The notes: generated from the letters alone by a model not told the origin. A DNA stretch of 62,589 nt from Terrilactibacillus tamarindi (GCF_009718825.1 NZ_WNHB01000021.1:1-62589); one strand, 5' to 3'; shown: positions 19,062 through 28,702, counted from the stretch's first letter. Numbers and translations: made by a program.

Positions 19062-20441
19062 ATGAACAAGAAAATATCCATTCTCGGAAAAACGTATCAG
19101 TTTAATAGCCTTAAAGAGATCATGGCAAAAGCGAATGAAGAAAAATCTGGAGATCAATTGGCCAAAATAGCGGCAAACGATGTGAGTGAACGAATCGCTG
19201 CGAAATATTTACTCTCTGAAACTCGGCTTTGTGACATGAGGGAAAATCCACTATTATCACCTGAAGAAGATGAGGTTACAAAACTCATCGAATCCGATTT
19301 AGATGAATCTGAGTACAATAAGATAAAAAATTGGACTTTATCCGAATTGAGAGAGTACCTCCTCAGTCGAGAGGTTGATGGAGAAACGATGCTGAAAGTT
19401 GGGCGTGGTTTGACAAGTGAAATGATTGCAGGCGTGACAAAACTGATGACTAACCTTGACCTAATTCAAGCAGCATCGAAAATCCGAGTGATCACGACAT
19501 GTAATGCCTCGATGGGTCAGAATGGAGTGCTCGCGGGGAGGGCTCAACCAAATCATCCATCTGATAGCTTGCAAGGGATTCGAGCATCGTTATACGAAGC
19601 CCTTTCCTATGGAATTGGAGATGCTGTGATTGGTATCAATCCCGTTATTGACACCTCATCCAGTGTAAAAGAAATCCTTCTCATGACAAAAGAAGTGATG
19701 AACACTTGGAATATTCCGACACAAAATTGTGTGCTTGCTCACGTTACGACACAAATGAAAGCCATTCAGCAAGGTGCACCGGCCGACCTTATTTTTCAAA
19801 GTTTAGCAGGGACTGAAAAAGCGAACGATGCCTTTGGGATCAATATTGAACTTTTAGATGAAGCGAACGAGTTAATTTATAAAGAAGGAACAGCGACTGG
19901 CCCAAATCGATGGTATTTTGAAACAGGGCAAGGCTCTGAATTGTCCTCAGAATCCCATCACGATATTGACCAAGTCACACTTGAAGCAAGGTGTTATGGC
20001 TTAGCACGTCACTACAAACCATTCATGGTGAATACTGTTGTTGGATTTATCGGACCAGAATATTTGTATGATAGCAAGCAAGTCACCCGAGCAGGTTTAG
20101 AGGATCATTTTATGGCAAAATTGCACGGCCTTCCGATGGGTGTTGATGTTTGTTATACGAATCATATGAAAGCTGATCAAAATGATATGGACAACTTAGC
20201 TGTTTTATTAGCATCAGCGGGTGTCAATTTTCTAATTGGAGTGCCAATGGCCGACGATTGTATGCTAAATTACCAGTCTACGAGTTATCATGACATTGCG
20301 ACTCTTAGAGAATTGCTTCATCTATCACCAGCGCCTGCCTTTGAACGATGGTTAGAAGACATAGGTTTGATGGAGAATGGAAAACTGACAAAGAGAGCGG
20401 GGGATCCAACCTTTTTCTTATCTCAAAGAGGGGTTCATTAA
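19062..20441 (+). CDS. eutB: Ethanolamine ammonia-lyase large subunit EutB
   Basis: A 459-residue TIM-barrel subunit of the B12-dependent lyase that converts ethanolamine to acetaldehyde and ammonia in the cytosol. Conserved blocks include VGRGLTSEMIAGVTKLM, CNASMGQNGVLAGRAQPNHP, a FETGQGSELSS loop and NFLIGVPMADDCMLNYQST. Full length for the family. The start is ATG 19062, 8 bases after GGAG. eutA lies upstream and eutC 15 bases downstream. Confidence 0.95.
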   Translation: MNKKISILGKTYQFNSLKEIMAKANEEKSGDQLAKIAANDVSERIAAKYLLSETRLCDMRENPLLSPEEDEVTKLIESDLDESEYNKIKNWTLSELREYLLSREVDGETMLKVGRGLTSEMIAGVTKLMTNLDLIQAASKIRVITTCNASMGQNGVLAGRAQPNHPSDSLQGIRASLYEALSYGIGDAVIGINPVIDTSSSVKEILLMTKEVMNTWNIPTQNCVLAHVTTQMKAIQQGAPADLIFQSLAGTEKANDAFGINIELLDEANELIYKEGTATGPNRWYFETGQGSELSSESHHDIDQVTLEARCYGLARHYKPFMVNTVVGFIGPEYLYDSKQVTRAGLEDHFMAKLHGLPMGVDVCYTNHMKADQNDMDNLAVLLASAGVNFLIGVPMADDCMLNYQSTSYHDIATLRELLHLSPAPAFERWLEDIGLMENGKLTKRAGDPTFFLSQRGVH

Positions 20442-20456
20442 AACAAAGGTAAAGGG

Positions 20457-21173
20457 ATGATTGAGTTGACGGATAATAAATTAGCGCTAGAGCAACTAAT
20501 ACAGTCGACGCCGGCGCGTATTGGTGTAGGCTGTTCGGGCACCAGACCTAAAACAGAGATCATGCTAAAATTACGCATGGATCATGCTATGGCAGTCGAT
20601 TCAGTTTATGGTGATATCCCAAAAGCATTTTTTGAAGAATTTCATTTTCCTATTGTTCAAACACCGTGCCAATCGAAAGAAATGTATCTAAAAAGACCAG
20701 ATTTAGGACGAAAGCTTACGAGTGAAGGAGAATCCTTCATTCGAGAGCATTGTAAAAAGAAGCCACAAGTTCAGATTGTCATCTCCAATGGATTAAGCTC
20801 TAAAGCAATTGAATCCAACATACGGGATGTTTATCCAGCTTTATTAGATTCCCTCGAGTCATATGGTTTATCATCTGGGACTACCTTTTATGTTCAAAAT
20901 GGTCGAGTCGCTTGTATGGATGTTATTGGTGAAATCTTAGAGCCGGATGTCCTTGTTATGTTAATTGGTGAACGTCCTGGTCTTGTTTCCGCCGATTCCA
21001 TGAGTGCCTATATGTGCTATAAACCAAGGATAGGAACGATTGAATCTAATCGAAATGTGATATCGAACATTCATCGAGGTGGAACGCAGCCGATTGAAGC
21101 AGGGGCGCAAATTGGGGCAGTGTTAAGAGCCATGTTAGATCAGAAGACAAGCGGGACTAGATTGGTGATTTAA
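20457..21173 (+). CDS. eutC: Ethanolamine ammonia-lyase small subunit EutC
   Basis: A 238-residue subunit that binds adenosylcobalamin together with EutB. The conserved opening VGCSGTRPKT and LKLRMDHAMAVD are at residues 24-48, with a late GERPGLVSADSMSAYMCY block. It is shorter than the enterobacterial protein (about 295) at the N-terminus, as in many Firmicutes. AAAGGTAAAGGG lies directly before the ATG. No shell, aldehyde dehydrogenase, EutD or EutVW genes follow. Confidence 0.93.
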   Translation: MIELTDNKLALEQLIQSTPARIGVGCSGTRPKTEIMLKLRMDHAMAVDSVYGDIPKAFFEEFHFPIVQTPCQSKEMYLKRPDLGRKLTSEGESFIREHCKKKPQVQIVISNGLSSKAIESNIRDVYPALLDSLESYGLSSGTTFYVQNGRVACMDVIGEILEPDVLVMLIGERPGLVSADSMSAYMCYKPRIGTIESNRNVISNIHRGGTQPIEAGAQIGAVLRAMLDQKTSGTRLVI

Positions 21174-21392
21174 GATGTATTTGTAAAGTTTTTGATTTGG
21201 ATAAAACCTGAATCTCAGTAAGCCCTTTTCCTCTATTTTTAAAAGTCAATTTCTTTGTCATGGAATCTACCATACATACTAACAAATATGAAAGACTGTG
21301 GTATCTTTGACCTATTAAGAAAATGGTGCATCTTCTAAGCTCACAATTAACTTTTAAAATAAACTATTCTAGTAAAAAGGGGAGTCTTGTAA

Positions 21393-21836
21393 ATGGCGTT
21401 CGATAGTACAACGGAAATGATACTGGAAGCAAAACAATTAAAGGGATTAACTTTTGCTGAATTAGCTGAAGCAGTAGGTAGATCGGAAGTTTATACGACC
21501 GCAGCCATTATGGGACAACAAACGTTGGATGAAAATGAAGCGAAAGCTCTTGTGAAAATTCTTGAACTACCAGAAGAAGTGGCTAGTAATCTTCAAACGA
21601 TCCCTTTTCGAGGTGAAATTTTCTCCATGCCACCGACGGATCCTACCATATATCGTCTTTATGAGCTCATTCTTGTTTATGGTGATACAATCAAAGCGTT
21701 AATACATGAAAAATTTGGTGATGGCATAATGAGTGCGATCGATTTTAAAATGAATCTTGAGAAAAAAGAGGATCCAAAAGGTGACCGAGTTGTCATCACA
21801 TTGGATGGTAAATTTTTAGGTTATAAAAAGTTTTGA
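21393..21836 (+). CDS. cynS: Cyanase (cyanate hydratase)
   Basis: A 147-residue cyanase, which converts cyanate and bicarbonate to ammonia and CO2. The N-terminal helical half resembles a DNA-binding fold. The C-terminal catalytic half carries the PTDPTIYRLYE block. Arg88, Glu91 and Ser114 match the family triad. The length is normal. AAAAGGGGAG is upstream of the ATG. It has its own upstream region of about 220 bases and no cynT or cynX neighbour. The link to the eut genes may only be shared ammonia release. Confidence 0.95.
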   Translation: MAFDSTTEMILEAKQLKGLTFAELAEAVGRSEVYTTAAIMGQQTLDENEAKALVKILELPEEVASNLQTIPFRGEIFSMPPTDPTIYRLYELILVYGDTIKALIHEKFGDGIMSAIDFKMNLEKKEDPKGDRVVITLDGKFLGYKKF

Positions 21837-22007
21837 GGTTTATATAAAATATTAGATGACCTAGTTTTGGTACCTGGTACCGAAAAAAGACATTTTTTAT
21901 AGTTTTGTACACGCTAGGATGACAGTTTCATAAAAAAATTGTTTTCTTCTCTTATATTTTTAACCGGTGTAGTGATATAAGGAGTTTACTAATTCCATAA
22001 ATTAACA

Positions 22008-22036
22008 TAGACAAAATTGTTTTTTCCATGTAAAAT
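22008..22036 (+). promoter_or_regulatory. Sigma-A promoter of the structured RNA gene
   Basis: -35 TAGACA (22008-22013), a 17-base spacer, and -10 TAAAAT (22031-22036) preceded by TG. Start of transcription is expected near 22043. Confidence 0.75.
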
Positions 22037-22042
22037 ATCCAT

Positions 22043-22277
22043 ATAAGCTGCGCTGTACGTAAACCTAATAAAGTTTTAACCTTTAAGCTGTAATAGGGAG
22101 TTTTATATTGGAATCGGAATGTTATGCCTTATCTATATGATCAGAGGACAACAGGATGGTTTCTGCAAACACCCACTTTGAGGAGTGGTGGTTTAAAACT
22201 TTCTTAACGAGTTACGGCAAAGGCGGCTCTACATAATGTCAAGACAAACCGGTATAATATATACCGGTTTTTTCTTT
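22043..22277 (+). ncRNA. Structured non-coding RNA of unassigned family
   Basis: A promoter-to-terminator unit with no open frame. The ends pair over a long distance to form a rod: GCTGC (22047-22051) with GCGGC (22223-22227), CGTAA (22058-22062) with TTACG (22212-22216), and AAAGTTTTAA (22070-22079) with TTAAAACTTT (22193-22202). Inside lies a hairpin CCCACT/AGTGGTGG near 22172-22191 and a large less-paired region. The length (about 190 nt before the terminator) and rod shape recall 6S RNA or the raiA motif, but I cannot decide between them by eye. Confidence 0.7.
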
Positions 22278-22278
22278 T
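22244..22278 (+). terminator. Terminator of the structured RNA
   Basis: Arms AAACCGGTAT and TATACCGGTTT (22246-22270) followed by a run of T. Confidence 0.88.
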
Positions 22279-22373
22279 ATACGTCTGTTTTTGTCAGGTG
22301 TGTAAGCAGTCAACCTATGATATATTTTTATTAAGTGTGGTTTAATAAATTAAATCTGAGGTGGGTGGATACC

Positions 22374-23417
22374 ATGTATAGCTTTAAAAATGATTACAGT
22401 GAAGGGGCACATCCGAGAATTTTAAATGCTTTAATTGAATCTAATCTAGTGCAGGATGAAGGTTACGGGGAAGATAAGTATTCTCAAGAAGCGATAGATC
22501 TATTAAAACAAAAATTGGGACGAACAGACATAGATATTCACTTTCTCACTGGAGGCACACAAACCAATCTTACGTCTATTTCAGCTTTTCTAAGACCTAT
22601 TGATGCAGCCATAGCTGCTCATACTGGTCATATTTTTGTCCATGAGACAGGAGCTATAGAGGCTACCGGGCATAAAGTGATCACTTGTGATGCTAGGGTT
22701 GATGGGAAACTTACGCCAAAAAAGATTAAGGGTGTTCTTGATTCACATCCAGATGAGCACATGGTAAAACCTAAATTGGTTTACATCTCTAATACGACAG
22801 AAATCGGGTCGATTTACAAGAAGAGAGAATTAGAGGATTTAAGTAAATTCTGCAAAGAGAATCAGCTTATTTTATATCTAGATGGTGCAAGACTTGGGTC
22901 TGCTTTATGTTCTGAAGAAAACGATTTAAAATTAAGTGATTTACCAGACCTAGTCGATGCTTTCTATATTGGTGGAACAAAGAACGGTGCGTTGCTAGGA
23001 GAAGCATTAGTGATTTGTAAAGAATCACTCAAAGAAGATTTCCGTTTCCATATGAAACAAAAAGGAGCCTTACTCGCTAAGGGTAGATTGATCGGGATTC
23101 AGTTTCTTGAACTTTTCCGAGACAATCTATACTTTGAGTTAGCCGATCATGCCAATAAAATGGCAAGTAAGCTTAGTGATGGCATTCGCCAAGCTAATTT
23201 GACATTTCTAACGCATTCTCCATCCAATCAAATCTTTCCTATCTTGCCTAATGCATTAGTAAATGAGCTGCAAAAAGACTATTTATTTTACAACTGGGAA
23301 AAAGTCGATGCTGAAAACTCCGCTGTTCGACTTGTTACTTCGTGGGCAACAAGGGAAGAAGAAGTAATGAGGTTTGTTGAGCGAATCCTCCGTTTCTGTC
23401 AAACGGAAAGTAGATAG
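22374..23417 (+). CDS. ltaE: Low-specificity L-threonine aldolase family (beta-eliminating lyase)
   Basis: A 347-residue PLP enzyme that would split L-threonine or allo-threonine to glycine and acetaldehyde. The opening SFKNDYSEGAHPRIL resembles the aldolase active-site start. HETGAIEATGHK, LDGARLGSAL with the cofactor Asp, and YIGGTKNGAL with the Schiff-base Lys follow. The start is ATG 22374, placed after GAGGTGGGTGG. An upstream in-frame start lacks a site. It is monocistronic with its own terminator. A related aldolase for other beta-hydroxy amino acids is possible. Confidence 0.85.
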   Translation: MYSFKNDYSEGAHPRILNALIESNLVQDEGYGEDKYSQEAIDLLKQKLGRTDIDIHFLTGGTQTNLTSISAFLRPIDAAIAAHTGHIFVHETGAIEATGHKVITCDARVDGKLTPKKIKGVLDSHPDEHMVKPKLVYISNTTEIGSIYKKRELEDLSKFCKENQLILYLDGARLGSALCSEENDLKLSDLPDLVDAFYIGGTKNGALLGEALVICKESLKEDFRFHMKQKGALLAKGRLIGIQFLELFRDNLYFELADHANKMASKLSDGIRQANLTFLTHSPSNQIFPILPNALVNELQKDYLFYNWEKVDAENSAVRLVTSWATREEEVMRFVERILRFCQTESR

Positions 23418-23523
23418 ATAATACTACTAAGTAGGTCTTATTAGTTAGCAATTTCAACATTATTAGAGTTGAATAATATTTCCATTATAACCACTTCATT
23501 TTTTTATAATGATCATCTTTCTA

Positions 23524-23562
23524 CATAAAACAGGGGATCCCTCCCTGTTTCCTTTTTTACTT
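23524..23562 (+). terminator. Terminator after the aldolase gene
   Basis: Arms AAACAGGG (23528-23535) and CCCTGTTT (23543-23550), followed by a T run. Confidence 0.75.
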
Positions 23563-23755
23563 TTTACGTTTTTTGGCCTTCTTAAAAGCTCTCCTCCATG
23601 CATGGCAGGGCAAAATATACATTCATTGTTTTCATTAATTGAATTTTTAACTATCTTTTTCTAAAAATATACCATAAATATCCTAAACATGGTATAGTTA
23701 GAGTAAATAGAAAAGAATGAAAATTTAATATAATAAACTAAATGGGAGGGATGGG

Positions 23756-24871
23756 ATGATTACAAAAATAGCATCAGAAGAAGTTGCTTCAAAGTTAAAC
23801 GATTGGTACACAGCCATTCGCCAAAACAATCTGGAACTTTCTGTACGATTAAAAAAGGAAATAGTGAAAGATTTAGATCATATGGAAGAAAATCAAAATG
23901 TTCTACTATACTATTCATTACTCGATTTTAGGCACAAGATCATGCTCAGTTTTTACTCGCAAAACGAAGGTAACATAGAAGAAAATATTTTATACTTAGA
24001 AGCAAATAAAGAAAAAATGGTTGGTTTACTAGATTATTATTTTTGGTTTTTTAAAGGAATGTATGAGTTTAAGAAAAAGGATATTATTGAAGCTATTTCT
24101 TGTTATAAAAAAGCAGAAGAAAAATTATATATTGTAGACGATGAAATTGAGAAAGCTGAATTTCATTTTCGATTAGCTCATTTTTATTACTATATTAAAA
24201 AAAGTTATTTATCTCTTAATTATGCTTTATATGCAAAAGACATATATAAACGATTTCCCACTTATAAGCAACGATGTATAACGTGTGAGTTTATTATTGG
24301 TGGTAATTTAATAGATAATACGAACTATGATGAAGCCTCAATAGTTCTTTTAAATGCTTTAAAGGGGACCGATTCTTTATACGATGATATGTTAACATCT
24401 TTTGCTCTATGCAACTTAGGTATCTGCTTTTTAAAACAGGGTAGTTACAATAGTGCTGCTGAATACTTAAGTAAAGCTATCGATTTGTTCATTGATCAAA
24501 ATTCTACTCGTTTACCGAAGGCTATTTACAATTTAATGCATGTTCGAATTAAACAAAACAGATTAGTAGAGGCATTTAATTTATATGAAAAAGGTATGTT
24601 ATATTCGAAGGAATTGGAAGATCAAGAGTATATGGTTAAATTAAACTTTTTAAAAGGTTTATATTTAGAACCCATAAATCAATTACTTATTAATGAGACA
24701 TTTACATATTTAGAAAAAGTAAATAAGTTCTCTGATATGAGTGAGTTAGCGTTAGAAGTGGCCGATTTTTATAATGAGAATAAATGTTACGAAAAATCCG
24801 TTTTTTATTATGAAATAAGTAGGAAAGCAGAAAATAATATTAAAAAAGGGGAAAATTTCTATGAGAACTAA
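23756..24871 (+). CDS. Rap-type tetratricopeptide regulator
   Basis: A 371-residue Rap/Aspartate-phosphatase-like protein. The N-terminal three-helix bundle (about residues 1-70, with LNDWYTAIRQNN) is followed by TPR repeats to the end. NLGICFLKQGSYNSAAEYLSKA near residue 222 is a clear TPR unit. Such proteins dephosphorylate Spo0F or block response regulators until a processed Phr peptide binds the TPR groove. The gene overlaps a small exported-peptide gene by 11 bases, the classic rap-phr layout. GGGAGGGATGGG precedes the ATG. The target cannot be inferred. Confidence 0.9.
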   Translation: MITKIASEEVASKLNDWYTAIRQNNLELSVRLKKEIVKDLDHMEENQNVLLYYSLLDFRHKIMLSFYSQNEGNIEENILYLEANKEKMVGLLDYYFWFFKGMYEFKKKDIIEAISCYKKAEEKLYIVDDEIEKAEFHFRLAHFYYYIKKSYLSLNYALYAKDIYKRFPTYKQRCITCEFIIGGNLIDNTNYDEASIVLLNALKGTDSLYDDMLTSFALCNLGICFLKQGSYNSAAEYLSKAIDLFIDQNSTRLPKAIYNLMHVRIKQNRLVEAFNLYEKGMLYSKELEDQEYMVKLNFLKGLYLEPINQLLINETFTYLEKVNKFSDMSELALEVADFYNENKCYEKSVFYYEISRKAENNIKKGENFYEN

Positions 24872-25001
24872 ACTTTCATTATCTATTTTAACGATCATGG
24901 GCTTATTGTTATTAAGTGGGTTAATTAGCACAACTCAACCAGCAGCTCAAGCTGAAGATCTCATTGTTGGTCACAGTATTGGAAATAGCTTATTTAAATA
25001 A
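24861..25001 (+). CDS. Phr-like exported signalling peptide precursor
   Basis: A 46-residue precursor starting MRTKLSLSILTIMGLLLLSG. It has a basic start, a hydrophobic core and a small-residue stretch ending AAQA that fits signal peptidase. The remaining tail is EDLIVGHSIGNSLFK. The ATG lies inside the last codons of the rap gene, so translation is coupled, and AAAAAGGGG is upstream. A mature Phr penta- or hexapeptide would come from this tail by further cleavage, but which part is active is unknown. The tail does not end in the usual small polar residue of B. subtilis Phr peptides. Confidence 0.82.
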   Translation: MRTKLSLSILTIMGLLLLSGLISTTQPAAQAEDLIVGHSIGNSLFK

Positions 25002-25029
25002 TATTTGACTACCTAAATTAAAACAAAAC

Positions 25030-25070
25030 CAAACATCACCTGCTCAGTTTAGCAGGTGATGTTGTTCGCG
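25030..25070 (+). terminator. Terminator of the rap-phr unit
   Basis: Perfect 12-bp arms ACATCACCTGCT (25034-25045) and AGCAGGTGATGT (25052-25063). The T tail is weak. Confidence 0.65.
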
Positions 25071-25241
25071 TTAACTGGTAATAACCCGTTGAGTGTTTGA
25101 TGTATAAAACTATTTGTATTTTAGTCAAATACATATTTTGTGATATATGTACAAAATTAAGATAATTTTGTTAGAGTCATTGAATGATTACAAGGCATTT
25201 GTCATAATTAAAGTAGCGAATAGTTTTAGAGGGGGTATTCT

Positions 25242-25781
25242 ATGAAGTGGTTTTTTTATAGTTTAATGACAGTATGTCTTGTCATTATTGTCGGAGGGTC
25301 CATTTATATCTATAACGTAATAAATGCAGATCCATCTCAAATGACTCAAAACCAAGAGGAAACGCAGAGTAAGGAAATAAAATCGAAGCAAGATATTAAA
25401 TCTGAAGAAGCCCAAACAGAGAAAATTGGTGGGATTAAAACTGATTTAGAGCTTTCTCAAGATCCAACAGAAGATGAAGTCCTTGAGATAATGCATGAAA
25501 TGACGCACCAAAAGGTGAAAGCAGATGAAAAATGGGGTGCTGTTCAAATGACGCCTGAGCATATTCAAACCCTTTTAGAGCTTGTTGCTAAAAACAACTT
25601 TGAAAACAAAGATGAATTATCATCTATTTTAAACAAATGGAAGAAAAAGAATTTTAGTACTGTAGATCAAGATCACAACGATTTATGGTCGCTCCAAGGT
25701 GGGAATGTAGGGAAAGCCTACGGAATTTTAAGTGAATCGGAAGAACAAGTTTTTATAAAAAATAATTTCGAAAGTGAATAA
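25242..25781 (+). CDS. DUF6241 membrane-anchored protein
   Basis: A 179-residue protein with one N-terminal membrane helix (about residues 4-27). A charged Glu/Lys/Gln linker follows, then a C-terminal domain with HEMTHQKVKADEKWGA and LWSLQGGNVGKAYGILS, which I recognise as DUF6241 from Bacillus genomes. Its function is unknown, and it probably sits on the outer face of the membrane. GAGGGGG lies before the ATG. It is monocistronic. Confidence 0.78.
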   Translation: MKWFFYSLMTVCLVIIVGGSIYIYNVINADPSQMTQNQEETQSKEIKSKQDIKSEEAQTEKIGGIKTDLELSQDPTEDEVLEIMHEMTHQKVKADEKWGAVQMTPEHIQTLLELVAKNNFENKDELSSILNKWKKKNFSTVDQDHNDLWSLQGGNVGKAYGILSESEEQVFIKNNFESE

Positions 25782-25937
25782 TGGTTGAGAGGTAAACACA
25801 TTTGGTCAACTATTTTGTCTGTTCACATGTTTTGAAAATGGAAAGCATATCATATTTTGATGTTAAGTATTTGAAGAGAAAGAGTTTTATTAGAAAACTT
25901 GAATAATATCCATAAGGAATAGAAATGAGGAGTAACC

Positions 25938-26888
25938 GTGAAGGTTCTGTTCTGTGTCGGAAAAGCTTACTACGCCATTCGTGAATCATTCACTCAAAGA
26001 ATAAAAGAATTTGGATTGGATGTTACATGTTTATTGCACGACAAAGCCAAGCATAAAGAGAACATAATAAAAAATATTCAAGACGTAACGATATACATAA
26101 CGGCAGTAGCTTTGGCAGATCGAGATGTGATTGATGCAGCGCCTAATTTGAAATACATTATAAAGACAGGCACCGGAGTCGATAATATCGACATTTCCTA
26201 TGCTAAAGAAAAAGGGATTATCGTCAGTAATGCACCTGGCCAGAATGCCAACGCAGTCGCTGAACTTGTCATTGGCTTAATGATTTCTCTCTCTAGAAAT
26301 ATCCCTCAATTAGATCGTAAAACGAAAGAAGGATATTGGGTTAATAAAACAGGATTCGAATGCCGAGGTAAAACTTTAGGGATTATTGGATTTGGTGCTA
26401 TTGGAAAGAACGTTGCTGCATATGCCAAAGGGTTTAATATGAACATTCTTGCTTTTAGTCATTATAAAGATGATGAAACAGCGAGGGAACTTGGCGTCAA
26501 TTATGTAGAATTAAAGAGGCTACTCAAAGACTCTGACTACATCGTTGTCAGTACATCACTAAAAAAATCAAACTATCATTTGATTGATGAACAGGCGATT
26601 CATGAGATGAAAAATTCCGCTTATTTAATCAACATTTCTCGAGGGGCTATCTTGGATGAAAAAGTGGTTTTGAGTGCTTTAAGAAAAAGGGAGATTCGAG
26701 GAGCAGCACTGGATGTTTTTGAAATCGAGCCGCCAATTGAAAAATTGAATGAATTCGATAATTTGATTGCAACTCCGCATATTGGCGGTGAGTCATTAGA
26801 GAGTGCCGAACGTATTGCCGATGTGACTATCGATAATATCCGAAGATTTTTAGAAAATGAACCTATCCAATATATCATCCATGATTAA
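25938..26888 (+). CDS. D-isomer-specific 2-hydroxyacid dehydrogenase
   Basis: A 316-residue NAD(P)-dependent oxidoreductase of the phosphoglycerate dehydrogenase superfamily. The substrate-domain motif IKTGTGVDNID is near residue 74. The Rossmann motif GIIGFGAIGKNVA is near 149-161. The catalytic Arg lies in NISRGAILDE, the Glu in FEIEPP and the His in TPHIGGES. At 316 residues it lacks the ACT regulatory tail of true SerA, so the substrate is probably a smaller 2-keto acid or hydroxyacid. The start is GTG after GAGGAGT. Confidence 0.88.
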   Translation: MKVLFCVGKAYYAIRESFTQRIKEFGLDVTCLLHDKAKHKENIIKNIQDVTIYITAVALADRDVIDAAPNLKYIIKTGTGVDNIDISYAKEKGIIVSNAPGQNANAVAELVIGLMISLSRNIPQLDRKTKEGYWVNKTGFECRGKTLGIIGFGAIGKNVAAYAKGFNMNILAFSHYKDDETARELGVNYVELKRLLKDSDYIVVSTSLKKSNYHLIDEQAIHEMKNSAYLINISRGAILDEKVVLSALRKREIRGAALDVFEIEPPIEKLNEFDNLIATPHIGGESLESAERIADVTIDNIRRFLENEPIQYIIHD

Positions 26889-26937
26889 CACAAAGAGCTG
26901 ATTCTTAATCTAAGATAAGATATCAGCTCTTTGTCCT
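26889..26937. terminator. Bidirectional terminator
   Basis: Arms CAAAGAGCTGAT (26891-26902) and ATCAGCTCTTTG (26922-26933) between converging genes. Confidence 0.75.
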
Positions 26938-26940
26938 TGA

Positions 26941-27186
26941 TCAATGTTTAATTCTACTTTCAACTTGCTGGCACACTTCATCTGCTGATAAACCGTTAGC
27001 TTCGATAACGGAACCCTGAATGGATGTATCCGCCATTCCCATGACGTTAGAATCTAGTCCGGTCACAACACAGCAATCGCAGCCTTTGGCGTCTGATTCT
27101 TGTTTCAATTGAACGACATCGTAACCTTTATTTTGTAACTCTTGCATAACATTGGTTAATGATTCTTCTACTCCAATTTTTGGCAC
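26941..27186 (-). CDS. ykuS: YkuS/UPF0180 family small protein
   Basis: An 81-residue protein that starts [23 protein letters not shown] after the initiator. It contains a [15 protein letters not shown] block and a helical C-terminus. This is the UPF0180 (YkuS) pattern of Bacillales, function unknown. The start is GTG 27184-27186, because GAGGAGGTG lies just upstream. A longer frame would lose this spacing. It is a single gene. Confidence 0.85.
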   Translation of the reverse strand: MPKIGVEESLTNVMQELQNKGYDVVQLKQESDAKGCDCCVVTGLDSNVMGMADTSIQGSVIEANGLSADEVCQQVESRIKH

Positions 27187-27332
27187 AAAAAACACCTCCT
27201 CTGAATGTAAAGTGCCCAAAGAAGTCGCCGTTTATTCATTTTTTATAGCCGATCATCTAAAAAAAACACCCCACCTTCAATTGAAGAAGATACGATGTTC
27301 TTAAAGACGATACTTTTTAAATGATACTCTGT

Positions 27333-28559
27333 TTATTTTAAGTCTAAATTTAAGATGGTCTGGCAAAGGACGTTAGCTCCATTTTTACAATCTTCCATTG
27401 AACTCCATTCGGCGGGGTTGTGACTAATCCCATTTTTTGAACGTACAAAGATCATTCCTATCGGGCAAAGTTCAGTTAATTGCATGCCATCATGACCAGC
27501 GCCGCTACTTAACGTCATGGTTTCAATATTCAATTTGTCACAGGCTGCTTTTGTACATGTTTGAACGAGGTCTGAACAAGGAGCAGGAGCTACTCTTTGG
27601 AGAGGTTCGATGATAAGCTCAACACCGTATTGTTCACAAATTGATTTTGCTTGTGTGGCTATCTCAAGTTCCACATGATCTCTCACTTCTTCACTGATAT
27701 CACGAAGGTCTAAAGAGAATTCAACGCGTTCAGGAATTACGTTAATACCACCAGGCACCAACTCTAATTGACCCACAGTTCCTACAGTCGTGCCTGTTTT
27801 CGATGCTTCTTTATTAATGACTTGAATAATGGCTGAAGCAGCTGTTAAAGGGTCACGGCGCATGGTCATGGGTGTTGTGCCTGCATGTCCAGCTTCCCCA
27901 TTAATGATAAACTTTTGCCAGATCGGTCCTGCAATACCAGAAACGATCCCTACAGATAGGTTCTTGCTTTCAAGAATTTTTCCTTGTTCAATGTGGAGTT
28001 CAAGATAGGCTTTTATTGAATCCTTTTCTCGTCTGGCATGTTGGATTTCTTCAGGATCTAATCCTGATTTTGACATGGCTTCAGCGACTGAGATTCCATT
28101 CTTGTCCACTTGTTCAAGATGTTCCTTTGTTAAGGTTCCAGCCATTCCTCTACTTCCAATCATACCTAAACTAAATCTAGATCCTTCTTCATCTGTAAAA
28201 GCAACCACTTCAATTGGATGCTGAGTTTCCATTCCTTGCTCATTCATCGCTTGTAAAGCTTCTATACCGGATAAAACACCTAAAGGCCCGTCAAAATTAC
28301 CGCCATGATAGACAGAATCAATATGTGAACCCACTAAAATAACCGGTAAATGAGGATCAAGTCCTTCTTTACGACCAATGAGATTTCCAACTTCATCTTC
28401 TCTAACGGTAAGACCAGCGTCTTTCATCCAAGACGAGACAAGATCTTTTGCTTGTCGTTCTTCTTCCGAAAAAGAAAGTCGGGTGATACCGCCTGTTTCT
28501 TGTTTCCCAATCGTACTTAAAGCCTCAAGATGCTCCCATAATCGTTCTTCATTTATCAT
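27333..28559 (-). CDS. N-carbamoyl-L-amino-acid hydrolase / allantoate amidohydrolase (M20)
   Basis: A 408-residue M20-family zinc amidohydrolase. The metal motifs GSHIDSV and [10 protein letters not shown] (residues 77-95), FTDEEGSRF near 127, HIEQG near 193 and the late SGAGHDGM are all present. Family members release ammonia and CO2 from N-carbamoyl amino acids, beta-ureidopropionate or allantoate. TAGGAGT precedes the ATG. A DUF1028 gene, a carbon-nitrogen hydrolase, a pseudo-amidohydrolase and an MFS carrier nearby suggest a catabolic neighbourhood for carbamoyl compounds, but the substrate is not fixed. Confidence 0.85.
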   Translation of the reverse strand: MINEERLWEHLEALSTIGKQETGGITRLSFSEEERQAKDLVSSWMKDAGLTVREDEVGNLIGRKEGLDPHLPVILVGSHIDSVYHGGNFDGPLGVLSGIEALQAMNEQGMETQHPIEVVAFTDEEGSRFSLGMIGSRGMAGTLTKEHLEQVDKNGISVAEAMSKSGLDPEEIQHARREKDSIKAYLELHIEQGKILESKNLSVGIVSGIAGPIWQKFIINGEAGHAGTTPMTMRRDPLTAASAIIQVINKEASKTGTTVGTVGQLELVPGGINVIPERVEFSLDLRDISEEVRDHVELEIATQAKSICEQYGVELIIEPLQRVAPAPCSDLVQTCTKAACDKLNIETMTLSSGAGHDGMQLTELCPIGMIFVRSKNGISHNPAEWSSMEDCKNGANVLCQTILNLDLK

Positions 28560-28702
28560 CGCTATGACTCCTAAAGATTGGATTTTATTGTAAAAATTCT
28601 TGAACTTTCTTTTTTAATTTTAACATACGTATTCTTAAAGTAATAAAAGAATTTATCATAAAAAACACCTCCCAAATTAAAGGAGACGTTGACAAAGTAC
28701 AT

